NCBI GenBank assembly: GCA_003013855.2
Contig: PVNU02001430.1
Span: 1,426,001 to 1,490,000 of the forward strand
Reading direction: 5' to 3'
DNA: 64,000 nt
From: Liriodendron chinense
Taxonomy: Eukaryota; Streptophyta; Magnoliopsida; Magnoliales; Magnoliaceae
Part shown: positions 21,400-32,494 of the stretch, piece by piece
Layout of the letters: every line of letters begins with the position of its first letter
How positions within the stretch are numbered: position 1 is the first letter of the stretch
Program-made: the position numbers and the translations under genes
Notes under the pieces: model-generated
What the model saw: the letters and a program-made list of their open reading frames with translations, nothing else
Databases searched by the model: none
What the model was told of the DNA's origin: nothing

Positions 21400-22290
21400 C
21401 CGGTCATTCATAGATCATGATCTAAAATCTTTGCTTGCCTTTGCATCTATGCCAGTTGATCGTTTGGAAATCGATCACTCGCACATACCGCGGAAGTTTG
21501 GAGAAAACGTTGCAATTGTCCCTGTAGTTTGCTGCAACCTGGGTACCCAATCGCAACCCTTTCGTTCCTAATCTGTACTAACATCGGAAAGGTACAGTAG
21601 AGCCTCTGTGTCCATAGTCTTACGAGGATACTGACCCTGTGATTGATTATGATGTTTGATGTTTTCCCGGATTACTCCAGGAGTACTTGTTTCGCTTGAC
21701 TGTCAAAGTGGTTAGATGCCCTGCATCATGTAGTCTTACGGGATTCTACTACGCCGACTTGGACTCAGTCAAGGTACTTCAGGCATCCACGCCTAGGTAT
21801 GTGCGGGTGGTCTTTTTCCACCCAATCTGCTGATTTTGATGCTTGGTTTGCAATTCATTCTTTCCTCGATTGTGGTCTGGAATCTTTGTTATCCTTTGTA
21901 TCTGAGTCAGTTGATTGTTTGGAGATTGATAACTCGCACATATCGCGGGAGTTTGGAGAAAACGTTGCGATTGTCCCTGCAGTTTGCTGCAACCTGGGTA
22001 CCCAATCGCAACCCTTCTATTCCCGATCGGTACTAACATCGGAAAGGTACAGTAGAGCCTCTGCGTCCGTAGTCTTACGAGGATACTGACCCTGTGACTG
22101 ATTGTGATGTTTGATGTTTTTCCCGGATCACTCCAGGAGTACTTGTTTCGCTTGACTATCAAAGTGGTTAGATGCCCTGCGTCATGTAGTCTTACGGGAT
22201 TCTACTACGCCGACTTGGACTCAGTCAAGGTACTTCAGGCATCCACGCCTAGGTATGTGCGGGTGAACTCTTTCCACCCAATCTGCTGAT
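21400..22290. repeat. Two ~455-bp tandem units in the Tat/Ogre-like LTR
   Basis: GTTTGGAAATCGATCACTCGCACATA near 21463 recurs as GTTTGGAGATTGATAACTCGCACATA near 21918. The following 370 bases match closely, through CAACCTGGGTACCCAATCGC and TTCAGGCATCCACGCCTAGG. Frames that are open across it have no recognised domain. Copy B: about 40427-41316. Confidence 0.88.
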
Positions 22291-23879
22291 TTTGATACTT
22301 GGGTTACAATTCATCGTTTCCACCTGTTCAAATGGTTTCTTTGACAGAGCCTTTTGGCTTTCATCTTTTCGTTTGGCATGTGGTACGACCGCACTGACAC
22401 TGGAGTTCAGTTCGACCGTACTTTGAGTGCATTGGATCCGATGGTCTCCGGGGAAACCGCGAGACATTGGATCTTATTTGATTTTACGTCTGCTTCTACC
22501 CAGAGATATGGAAGATCTCCTGATGTTTTGGAGGCAGAACGCTCTACTGGGAAAATATTTTTTGGATTTTTGAAAAGATACCCACTCTGGGGAGTGATAC
22601 TCCGTGGGGTTTTTATTTACGAATAGAAATATATTTTTTTGTCTTTTTGAAATGGAAATCTGGTTTGCATGCACCTCCACTAGGGATGCCTGTGGGGTCT
22701 TTGGCTAACCGACTTTTATTTTGAAAGCAAGTAAATATGATGATTGATGCGATGGGTGCTGATGCATGGAAATGCGTATGTGATGATGGATGCATGGCTT
22801 GGCTCATTCTCTTTCAGTTTGATGATTTTGCTTTTACTGGAGATGCAGAGAATTTTGAGCTTATTGCTTGCAGGGTTGTGCTTCCCTGGGGTTTTTCTTT
22901 TTTATACGGGCGTTTGGTCAGCGGGTTGGTCAAGATCCCGACCCGTGGTCGATTAGGTCCATCGTCCCAAGATGCTGTTTCTTTGCTTAATGAGAATGTA
23001 CGAGGATGTTATCCGACCTCAAGATGTTCTTCTGGGCACAAATGCGATTGAGACGGTGCTTGGTCGCCAGTTTTGGTCAAGATTCCAATTTGCGGGCGAT
23101 TGGATCCGTTATCCCAAATTGTGAAGAGAGTGGAGTTCAAGACTCCTGAAGTGTAGTGCTGGGGGATAGTGATAATTTTTGTGATTTTTGAAAATATGTG
23201 GTCCGAATCTTTACCTAAGTAGTCAGGATAGAGATCAGTTATTGAAAATCAAGGAAATATTTTTGTGATTTTTGAAATATTTTCTTTGAAAGCAAGAGAA
23301 ATATTTTTCTGATTTTGAAAGATGATTTTGTAATGTTTTGGTATTTTGTGGGATTTTTCTGAAATGCAGGGAAAAGGCATGGAATTTTCATCCATTTCCA
23401 GCTTTTACTGCTGGTAAGGCACCCGATCCATTTTACATCAGCGAGCAAGACGAGTCTCACACAGTTAAGTGCCGTAGTTTTACATCTTCGGATGAGGAGT
23501 TTTTGAGGGTTTTCAGTCAACACACCCACAAAGTTGCCTCTTCCTCATGTGCAATGCACATAGACCACGTATTGTCCGACGGACTCCTTCGACCACAAAA
23601 TGAGCCACATCCTCACATTTTCCTTAGTCAATCCAGTTTGGGGCCTTACATTGCTCACAATTCCGTGAGGGTGCGCTCCACCTCCCAATAGCCTTAATCC
23701 CCATCATGAGTTTTAGGAACAGGGAACATCCGTCAGATTCAACAGTGACTTCCAAATCAAGGTTGTCTATCACGATGCGTTCAACACGAACAGGATTGCG
23801 GGGTTCTGCCTGCCTCAGCCTTTACCTGTTTAAAAGATTTCGGACACCCCTACGATCAACTGTCAGCCATGTCTGGAAT

Positions 23880-24545
23880 AGGTTAGGAAAGAAAACCTCC
23901 GAGAAGTTAATCCCAGTGTAGTTTTAGGTCTTCAGACCGCTGTGGATGAGTTTGTGCAGTTGAAATTGCTGGTAAAATTTTTTGTGTTTGAAAAAGTTCC
24001 AGACTTCAACTCGAGTAATCGAGGTTGATGCTGGTTTTTATGGAAAGCTTAAAATCTTTTTGGTATTTTGAAAATGATCCGGATTATCGAACCTTAGTCT
24101 CAGCGGTTGAGGCCGATGCCGGTTTTTTGGTTGAAAGCAGGAAATGGTCCCCCGAGAAATTAATCCTAGTGTAGTTTAAGGTCTTCAGACCAAAAATATG
24201 TACATGCTGAAAATACATTCTTTTTTTGTGATTTTTTCGAAATGATCTAGGTTATCAGCTCTTGGCCTGAACGACTAGGATCAATGCTGGTTTTTATTAA
24301 AATCCCTCGGGATATTGATCCCGACGTAGTTTAAGGTCTTCGGACCCAAAATATGTACAAGCTGGGCAAACACATTTTTTTGTTTTTGAAAAATGTCCGG
24401 TGTCAGCGGATCTTGATTCGAACGATCCAGACTGCTACCGGTTTTTATTTAAAAAGTCCCTCGGGATCTTGATCCCGACGTAGTTTAAGGTCTTCGTACC
24501 CAAAACTGTACAAGAGAGTAGTAATCAAGGTGGGAGATTCCGGGG
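23880..24545. repeat. Four ~155-bp tandem units near the end of the LTR region
   Basis: GTAGTTTAAGGTCTTC (GTAGTTTTAGGTCTTC in the first) recurs near 23918, 24172, 24327 and 24480, each preceded by a TTGATCCCGACG-like string and followed by ACCCAAAATATGTACAAGCTG or a variant. Between them are GGTTTTTAT blocks. The units diverge gradually. Copy B: about 42907-43573. Confidence 0.82.
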
Positions 24546-24924
24546 ATTCTTCTTAGAATGGTTCAGATCATCAGGTCATGCCTTTGGATGGTTGAGATCA
24601 CTATTTAACCAAGTCAATTCTTTTTCTTTTTTCTTGAAAATTCCATGGAACTTTTTCCACATCATCAAGCCACTTTCTCACCAATTTCTCACAAGATGAG
24701 ATTTTGGTGAGATTTCTTACTTTTTCTCATCATTCTCTTCCATCACTTCATTCTTACAAGGAGGTACAAGATTCACTTGCAACCGCCCTTCCCAAGGGGA
24801 GTTCTTCCCAAGGAGAGGGGGTGAGAAGTCGTTTCAACTAGAGGGAGGGTAGGACGGCCCCTTGGGCGCCGTCCAAGCTGTCCCTACCCACTGGTTTTTT
24901 CAGTGGGTTGGGTAAAGGGGTGCA

Positions 24925-26547
24925 TGTTCACTCCCCAAGTGTAGGGTTGCGAAGTAGTAGTAATAATTCGGAATACCGAGTATCGTTCCCACAGAGATTT
25001 ATGTATAGATATCTTCTGAATTTGTCTAAAACAACTAGTAATTAAGATCCTATTAAGAGCTAAAACTGGAAAATAGCGATTTGGGTTTAAACAGTGAATG
25101 GTTAAGGTAATTTCAATCTAAAAAAGGCACTAGAGTGCCAAGGATCCACTTTTGATAAGATTCAATGCATCAACACAACTAGGTCTTCATAACTCGATCG
25201 GAATTGAATTCCTTTCTCTATCCAATTGGAATATAAAGCGGTTAGATCAACAATTATCCAAATAAGTGCTTATTCATTGATTTGATTCCCACAACCATGC
25301 TCAGGCCTTGGCACACTCAATTGTGTAGGCAAGCCTCTTTTCAATCTAGTTGAGATTCACCAACCTAGTTTTCACCAAATGCTGTCACTAGACCTGATTA
25401 CACTCATGATTAGAACTCTAATTAAATCAAAACCAATTAATAAACACCTATTCCAGATTATACAACAAAAGATAAGAACTTAGTTGAATGAGTTCCCACA
25501 TGAAAACAGGCTATTGCATACAAGGCAATCAAAGCGTCTACCATGCCGGAGTCAATGGTAGATCAATGAACTACACAAGCATAAACAATGCTCAAAAGCT
25601 AAGATACTAAGTTAGGATCACTAAGAATCACATGAGCCCGGAGTCATCAAGAGATCAAAGTAAAAAACCCAAAATAGTACTTGATTCAAACTCATATTGA
25701 ACTAAAATTCATCAATTAGAACATAAAAGGAAACCTAGGTTGCATCAATCCATACAAAACGAATCAAAAGCTTCACCTCTTAGCCCTAGCTAAGAGGTTT
25801 TAGTTCATCTCTAACATCCTTGAACTAGAAGCCTCTAAAAACATAGAAAATAACTAAAACAGGAAGAAAACTAGAAATCCGAAGTAGAATCCGTCTCCTG
25901 AGCAATCCCCACGTCCTAGCATGCTTTGGTATGAAGGGAAGATTTCCTTTTATAGCTTGGAGGTGTCCTTTTACGCAAGAAAATTCCAGATTTCGCGTAA
26001 AGCTACGCAATTGCGCAGAGAATTTCGGAATCCCGAAATAGAAAATATCCTATTTACACTTGGCCGACCGGTCTGGACCGGTCGGACTTCACTTGCAACA
26101 GTCCAAAGAGCACAGCCGACCGGTCATGACCGATCGGACTGACTTATCCATTGATCCAGCAAACGTGGCCGACCGGTCATGACCGGTCGGACCAAGCTGT
26201 CCATCTTCTAGTGTGCATCAAAGGGGCGGCCGACCGATCTTGATCGGTTCGGCCTTCTTTTGGCTGACCGGTCAACCGACGGTTTAGCCTCTTTCTTCTT
26301 TATTTCTTTCTTTCTTTCTTCTTTTCTCTTCTCTCCTTGCTTGTCTTTCTTTGGTCCTTCTTCAACCCTCATCCTATGGTCTTCATGCTCTTAAAGGGCT
26401 TCATTTAGCCTTCAATTGGTGATGAATGAAATCTTCATCTTGTTCCTACAATCACAAATCATGCCTTAGAATAGTCCTTTAAACATGTAAACCGTGCATA
26501 ATGAGTGATGAATTGGGGTTAGAATATGCATAATTAAGAGCTCAACA
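24925..26547 (-). mobile_element. E3 3' LTR, copy A
   Basis: 1623 bp, TGTTCACTCCCCAAGTG...GAGCTCAACA in plus orientation, preceded by GTGCA (24920-24924), the target site also seen in copy B. This LTR belongs to a sister family of E1's (CACTCCCCAAG instead of CGCTCGCC). TATAAAAGG is at 25946-25954 on the minus strand, with the GACCGGTC palindrome cluster at about 26062-26285. Compared with 43953-45570 it has many single-base insertions and losses, mostly in homopolymers (for example GTTGAAAC against GTGAAAC just beyond it). Confidence 0.88.
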
Positions 26548-26754
26548 CACCCCCAACCAGCATTTTGCTAGTCCCGAGCAAAACATGCGTTGAAACAAGT
26601 TTCATTTTCCAAATCCCAGCCTCTCCTCTAGAAAACTACTCTTCTATACATTCCAAGGACACATAAGCGTAAAAATCAGAGAAATTAGGTGATAAAGGTT
26701 GAAACCTTAAACTCTCAGAATATAATAAGTGTTTTATGAAATTCCCGCTGATTG
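26548..26754 (-). mobile_element. E3 internal sequence, copy A, cut short
   Basis: Begins with the polypurine tract (CACCCCCAACCAGC in plus orientation) and follows 45571-45774 until ATTCCCGCTGATTG. The next base, 26755, begins the complemented segment, so the rest of E3 (gag, primer site, 5' LTR) is not present in this copy. Confidence 0.85.
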
Positions 26755-27527
26755 TAACTGTTCATCTTCTTGCACTTGTTTAAGTTGAAAGATCTGGGTT
26801 TATATGTATAAAATCGAGTTTACCATTACCAAATTCCAGTTCGAAGCCGCCAAACTATAATCCGCCATCTCCGGAACTACACCAACCACCGTTAGAAAGT
26901 TTTACCCCGGAGGTTGCCGATCAAGATTGATGACCAAGAGTGATAAGTTCCGAACGTGTTAAAGTGATTATTACCCCAGAAACCTTAGGAGTTTTACACA
27001 GTTCGTATAGAGATTCGAAAGATCACAAAGTTCAACCTCCTCGAGAAGAAGAAGTTTTCTAAGCTCGTACCAATGGAGCTTCTCTAGCAGCAGTAGTTGT
27101 AGGGATACGGAAAACGGGTACACCTTGTGTAAGTGGTGATTACAGTACAAGGGTTTTCTATTAACGTAGTGGGACAAGGTCGTTAAATACTAATGAAAAC
27201 TACATTGTTCCTTGCCCGCCGGATTTTAGTAGCCATAAACTCACGATCGTAGATAGTGGCCAACACACAGGTTTCTGCTATTTTAGGTGGCCCATCATTT
27301 TAAACAGTTGAACCTGATCTTGTAGGAGTTGATAGGGAGAGCCATGTGCCTACCTAGATAGTCGATCAACGTTGTACCAAAACCACCCAAAATTAAGTGA
27401 TTCTGGGTTAACGAGTATATGGTTCATGCCCTAGTTCAAATACGAACGGGGGTTCAGATCGTTACGTGCGAGTTAGGCCATTAACGGTTACTACTTCCTT
27501 TAACACGCTGATTGCCCTAGGAACTTA

Positions 27528-27559
<32 letters not shown>

Positions 27560-29148
27560 AGAAAACTCACTCTTAACGTGAGTGAACGAGTAAGTTTTTC
27601 CGTAAGATGACGTGTAATATAAACGCAAATCAACACGTATCCAGGAAATTCTTGAACCGATCACGATACCCGAACATTTACGCAAGGTAAAGAACACCCC
27701 GATTCAATTTAGGCAGGAGTGGGAGTTTTAAATGGCCTAGTAATCCGAACAGCCGGAAGTGGCCTTATTTAAACAGTTAAAAGAATGATGAAGATTCTCA
27801 CCACTGCCTAAACCGAACGAGGTATACAACTAACCTCTCTAATCCCTACGAATGAAGTACATGAACGAAACCTAATCCGATCCCAACCCGGCCTTTCCGG
27901 GGAAGGGATTGTAAGTTCGCAGGGAATTAGAGTAGTTGCATCTGAAATTCGAGAACCTTGTAAACGACTAAACTAACTAACTAAACGTAAACGGGAACGT
28001 ATTTACGGAAATTTCATAGGAGGTAACTCTTAACTCCACCCCGGTATAAAACGTACCCAGCGGCAGGAACTCTCAACCATCCTAACGGGCACCCTCTTAA
28101 GAAGGTTGACTTTAAACCCACCAAGAAGGTTCATCTCAACATGCACAATGGGTGGCCAGGTAATTTACCAGCAACTATTGGTATACACCGTAAACGTACA
28201 AGAGTATTGTGGAGAACTTTACGTCCTTAACATCCTGTTAGAACGCATCGCACATATAATCACTTTGTTTAGGGTGTGTACAAGAGTTATCGAAGTAACC
28301 TGAAATTTTGAGATGAGAATGATTCAAGGTACCGGAGCTAGAAGGAACACTCCGACCGATCGGAACGTAAGTGTAGTAGAAGGAGGAATTCCTATATTTA
28401 GGGAGTAAAGAGAAAAAGAACTCCTCCGAACTCCAATAATCTAAACAGACTCCGTAGGGTACTAACCTGTAAGAGCCGGTTGTATAGATTCATTGAGGTT
28501 CGAAGTAGACCTAAAAACGAGTATTTGAGCGGTAACGTGTAGTAGAAATACTTAACCGCGTATAACCTTGAATTAGGTAGTAACTTCTTCAAATACTAAA
28601 CGGTCGAAAGCATCGTCACTACACCCGTTCGGTTATCCTCCAGGAATTTGGAAAGGGTTGTAACCTTCTTACTAAGTAAGAGAAATTGACTTTTCAAGTA
28701 ATACCGAGAAACTTCCCACAAACAAAATACTCGGTCCTTCTTGAAAAAGTTCTTAAGGGCCCAGTAGAGTAAGGTACTGGGATAGCTCACACCTAATTCT
28801 CTCACCTCGGTTGAGAACCGAGAAAGAAAGTTACTTTTCCTTTTTTCAAATTCAAACTACCGTAGAAGACTCTGTAAGTGTATAACATTTCATCGGTGGT
28901 GAAGAAGTTTAAGGAAATTCACATTCATACCCGAGAGTCTCAGATCGGGTACCTTGGAATCATACTCAACTTAATGTGGGCTGAAATATAACTACAAAGG
29001 GGGTCAACCACCATTATGGTTTGTGCTCCCACATCAACGTACCCAGCCAACATCCATCAGGGCATTTATAGAGTAACCTCCTCGTAACACGTGGAGTAAG
29101 AGAGGATGAGGGAGAACTAAACACAAACACCAACCTCATCCCCCACCT
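26755..29148. other. Same-direction complement of E1 sequence (artefact)
   Basis: Taking the base complement WITHOUT reversing turns this segment into recognisable sequence. 26789-29148 becomes 7754-10113 of this window, at a constant offset of 19035. I checked six places (26789, 26941, 28036, 28456, 28981 and the end at 29148) and the 30-G run, which appears here as 30 C at 27530-27559; I found no mismatch in them. The first 34 bases (26755-26788) complement to a relative of 45775-45808 (29 of 34 match), the natural continuation of E3. The reading is continuous at both edges only after complementing. No strand of this segment as written encodes gag, protease or reverse transcriptase. All ORFs inside it, including a polyglycine one at 27500-27697, are meaningless. 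Confidence 0.97.
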
Positions 29149-29294
29149 GGATTCCCTAATGGAATTTGATCCATACTTCCCAAATTTTCACGATGTTCTA
29201 CAGATTTTCGGACTCGTCTATGAACGGAGAGTGGTCTAACTAAACCACCTTCAGATTGGAGATGATTGTTGTGGTCACGTTCCCAACAGGACAT
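29149..29294 (-). pseudogene. E1 gag N-terminal fragment, copy B
   Basis: The sequence returns to normal orientation at 29149, the homologue of 10114, and encodes the first ~48 residues of E1 gag from an ATG at 29292-29294 (MSCWERDHNNHLQSEGGL). The rest of gag lies in the complemented segment and cannot be read. The leader 29295-29537 and a damaged tRNA-Asp-type primer site (29538-29554) follow. Confidence 0.85.
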
Positions 29295-29561
29295 AAACCA
29301 CAACAATCCAAAATCTAAACTAATCCTAGTCCTAAAATCTGTAAATAAAATTGAAACTAAAAGAGTCAAGTTGGAAGGATTAGTACTTGATTTGCTTGAA
29401 CTTAGAAGAACTTCCTACAAAATAAAACAAACTTTGTTAGTTCTATAATTAAGAAAAAACTAATCCTAAGAAAATAATAAAACCTAACTACTTCTACTCT
29501 ATAGCCACTAAAACAATTTAGACCATTTACCTAGCTTCTCCCGGCAGCGGTGCCAAAAACT

Positions 29562-30872
29562 TGTTCGCTCGCCTAAGTGCAAGGTGCGATGTAGTAATAA
29601 TTCTCGTAAGACCGAGGTCGATCACAGGGAATATAAGTAAACCAGTTTAAGTTGTTCCAGCAACTTCTAATTCAATGAATTAAGGATTTCAAGTTTATAA
29701 ACTAGCTTTAAAAAGGTAATTGTAAAAAAACTGTAATTATAGGGAACTAAGGCTTTTGAGATCCACTTGTGATAACCCTCATGTGTAAATTCATTCATCC
29801 AAGCATAACACAACTATAATTGAAGTTCTATCTCTCTTCTAGTTGAAAGATATGCATTCAACACAAACAATCTCTACTCAAGTTAAAAAATAAGGTTCTA
29901 GTTCTAATTGAAGCACGTATAAGTTGAATATGTAGCCTTCGAAAGTATGACCATACCAATGGACTATGGTACACACTAGGGCTACTACAATTTGAATTTA
30001 ATCAATCCAAACATGATAATCTCAGCAAATTGTAAGGAACTCATGTCCGAAGCACATGAACTTGCATAAAACATCCAAAAATATCACTTTATTCAAACTA
30101 GAACTCAAAATCAACTTTAAGCAAAGTACTTGAATTAGAACGAATCCAACATGATAACTACTAACAAGCTTCACCTGTTAGCCTTAGTTAAGAGGTTCTA
30201 GCCGAGCATTATCATGCTTTAACTAGAATTCAAAGAAAAACTAAATAAAAACATGAAAAACTAGAAAAAAATCCTAGTTGGAAGAGTTGCGGTCGCTCCA
30301 CGATGATTTTCCTTGCTCCCCACGAACTTAGAACTCTTGTAAGATACCATAGCAAGAATGCCAAGGTGTCCTTTTATAGGAAAAACCACGCACCACCTTG
30401 GATTGCGTAAAAACTACGCACTTAGTCGGTCATCAAATGCTGGGCGGGCGCCCGATCAGGTAGTGGTTGGGTGCCCGACTGTGATTGAATTCGGTCAGTG
30501 CGTTTTTTGTGAAATCTCTTTAAATATAGGGCGCCTGGCCAGATGTTGGTTAGGCGCCCCGGTCAGGTCCAGAATTGTTCAGCAATTTTAACATATTTTC
30601 TCCCAATTTCGGGCGCCCGATGGCCTTCTGATGTGAATGCTGAATTTTTCTTTTCTTCTGGCCGATCGAGGTCTTTCTGAAGCGATTCTTTGGGGCTTCT
30701 CTTCAGTGTCTTCAATGTGGTTCCAAAGGACCCTTTTAGCAACAAATTCATGACTTCTCTCTTTCATTCCTACATACACAAAACAAGCATTAGATGGGTT
30801 CTTTTAAGCATGTATACTATGCATGTAATGTGATGTAATGGGCTTGAAAATGTATAAAATGGAAGCTCAACA
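29562..30872 (-). mobile_element. E1 5' LTR, copy B
   Basis: Same as 10529-11840, ending with the same ATATG target site (30873-30877). Its left part has about a dozen one-base gaps, e.g. CTCGTAAGACC against CTCGGTAAGACC and GATCACAGG against GATCCACAGG. Confidence 0.92.
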
Positions 30873-30927
30873 ATATGCAGTCAAGTCCTTCGCTTACCTG
30901 CTCAAAACAAAGGACTTGGAGGGCATC

Positions 30928-31602
30928 TGTTGTAGGATAAAGTTGGTCGAAGGAACTCGTAACCAACAAATCTCGAATATCTTTGCATTTCGCTTATATA
31001 CGACCCACGAGCGCCTCCGAGTATCGATAGTCACAGGCAGATAAACCGTTCTAGCGAGCCAAGGTGGTCGCATCTCATAAATTGAGGAAGCTTGCTCATC
31101 AGCTAGTCGCCATTCGTATTTGAGCAACCCTGGTCTCTGTTCGTTTGGTGGGGACGTCCCCCGTCTCATAGTCTCAGCAGCCCATATAGGCCTGTCTGGG
31201 TTTGTTTCTACTCAAAGTTTTGGACTAAAATGGACCTTCTTTAAGGAACGTAATCAGCCAGATGTCTAATCTGATGAAATAAGCGTCTTATCCAATCTGA
31301 TAAGATAAGCATTTTATCCCCTGAAGTAAGGAAGAACTTAACAGCTTACGTAATAAACTGGATTACCCGGATCTGTATAAATAGATGGTCCCACAGGTGA
31401 TAAAGGTACACAACATCTAATCTCATGTTTCACACTTCATCTTACTCTCAAGCCTATCTCTACTTAGGCATTGGAGGGCTAATGGCCGAGTGCCGACCAC
31501 CCTTGGTTTCTCCCTTTAATTTTCAAGTGAGGAGGAGGGCCATCTTCGAGAAGATCATATATTTGAGAAGAGGGAACCTGTTACCAGAATCTGACGTTAA
31601 CA
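30928..31602 (+). mobile_element. Older plus-strand LTR, copy B
   Basis: The same length as 11896-12570, with the same TATA box and termini and essentially the same sequence. Confidence 0.55.
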
Positions 31603-31643
31603 ATGTGTATTCCATTCATTAATGTAATCACACATCATCTTAC

Positions 31644-31819
31644 ATGAGGGGGTAGTGGAGGTTGTTTGAATCTCAAAAAAATACTCATGCTTGAAGGGAT
31701 CCTGATCACAATGAGTTTGGGTCCCCCAATCCGACGTCTCATCCTCCAAAAGGTACTTGTACGCATAATTCGTCCAATCATACATGATGAAATTTTAAGG
31801 AATTGAAAACTACCATAAT
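31644..31819 (-). other. Exon-like segment, copy B
   Basis: Duplicate of 12612-12787, with the same acceptor, donor and open frame (MYDWTNYAYKYLLEDETSDW at its start). No difference seen. Confidence 0.35.
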
Positions 31820-32060
31820 CTAGGAAAAAGAACAAAAAGAAGAGAGATGGGGAGATGTTACCCAATAGAGTGAGATTTATGTCAGCAACAATGTCCTACA
31901 AAATAAAAATAAAAATAAAAGTTGTTAGTAATCTAAAAAAAAATAAATCAGAAAACTTACTTTTAGAAAAACTAAAAATCCCACCTAACTAAGACTACAC
32001 TATAGCTACTAGAACAATTAGAACCATTTCACCTTTTCCTTAGCAACGGCGCCAAAAACT

Positions 32061-32494
32061 TGTTCGCTTGCCTCAAGTGCAAGGCTGCGATGTAGTAATA
32101 ATTCTCGGTAAGACCGAGGTCGATCCACAGGGAAGAGGTAAACAATTCAAATTATTCTAATACTTAAATCTATAAAGTTTGGAAATCTGTTTTTAAGAAC
32201 TAAACAAGAAATCTGAGAAATAAGAAAGACTAGAGCATCAATGATCCTTCTTCTAGTCTTAACCATGCTCAATCCAATGATTTGATTCTTTCACAACTGG
32301 AATCGAAGTTCTATCTCTATCCAGTCGGGAGATATAGCAATCATAACATATAAACAATCTAAAATAGATGGGTGTTTACTGATTTGGTTCCCTCAATAAA
32401 TCTCAGGCATTGGGCACACCCAATTGTATAGGCCAACCTCTTTCCAATCTAGTTAAGATTCACAACCATAGCTTCATCAAATCCAGTCACTAGA
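32061..32494 (-). mobile_element. Athila-type LTR fragment, copy B
   Basis: Duplicate of 13030-13464, with the primer-binding site at 32037-32054 to its left and the E2 LTR at 32495 to its right. Confidence 0.82.

Larger units (their letters stand above)
19830..24924 (+). mobile_element. Tat/Ogre-like LTR region, copy A
   Basis: Starts at the E2 break with TGGACCCTCGCC. Within the first 400 bases it has the string of motifs I associate with Tat/Ogre LTRs: TTTATATAAGACCAGAGTCACCAC, then CCAGAGATTGAGG, then a GGGAAGAGGTTAAGCACCCC-like block and CGTACCGAAGTACGG. The region is about 5 kb, has no supported ORF, and contains four sets of internal repeats, as expected for very long Ogre-type LTRs. 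The sequence continues past the E3 insertion (51809 onward in the B arrangement) into a TATA box. Neither a second copy of the LTR nor a primer site was found. Family assignment is from remembered motif patterns. Copy B is 38857-43952. Confidence 0.5.
7754..26788. repeat. Unit A of a 19,035-bp direct duplication
   Basis: Covers the right part of E1 through the left part of E3. Its counterpart is 26789 to about 45808, whose first 2360 bases are written as a same-direction complement. Offsets between matching landmarks stay between 19026 and 19035 over the whole length. The two units share every nested insertion, every target duplication, and the same stops and frameshifts, so the copying is later than all of them. 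Confidence 0.93.

Noticed and set aside
27500..27697. ORF with a polyglycine tract on the minus strand, and other ORFs between 26971 and 28805
   Set aside because: They lie in the same-direction complement of E1. The strand as written is not a biological reading of any element, so the frames are chance products.
26755..29148. An unknown sequence with no homology, possibly a new genetic system
   Set aside because: Plain complementing turns it into gag-protease-RT sequence from this window, which explains every base checked.
26789..29148. An inversion of E1 sequence
   Set aside because: An inversion would give the reverse complement. Here the order of landmarks (e.g. the 30-base homopolymer and gag end) is unchanged while bases are complemented.
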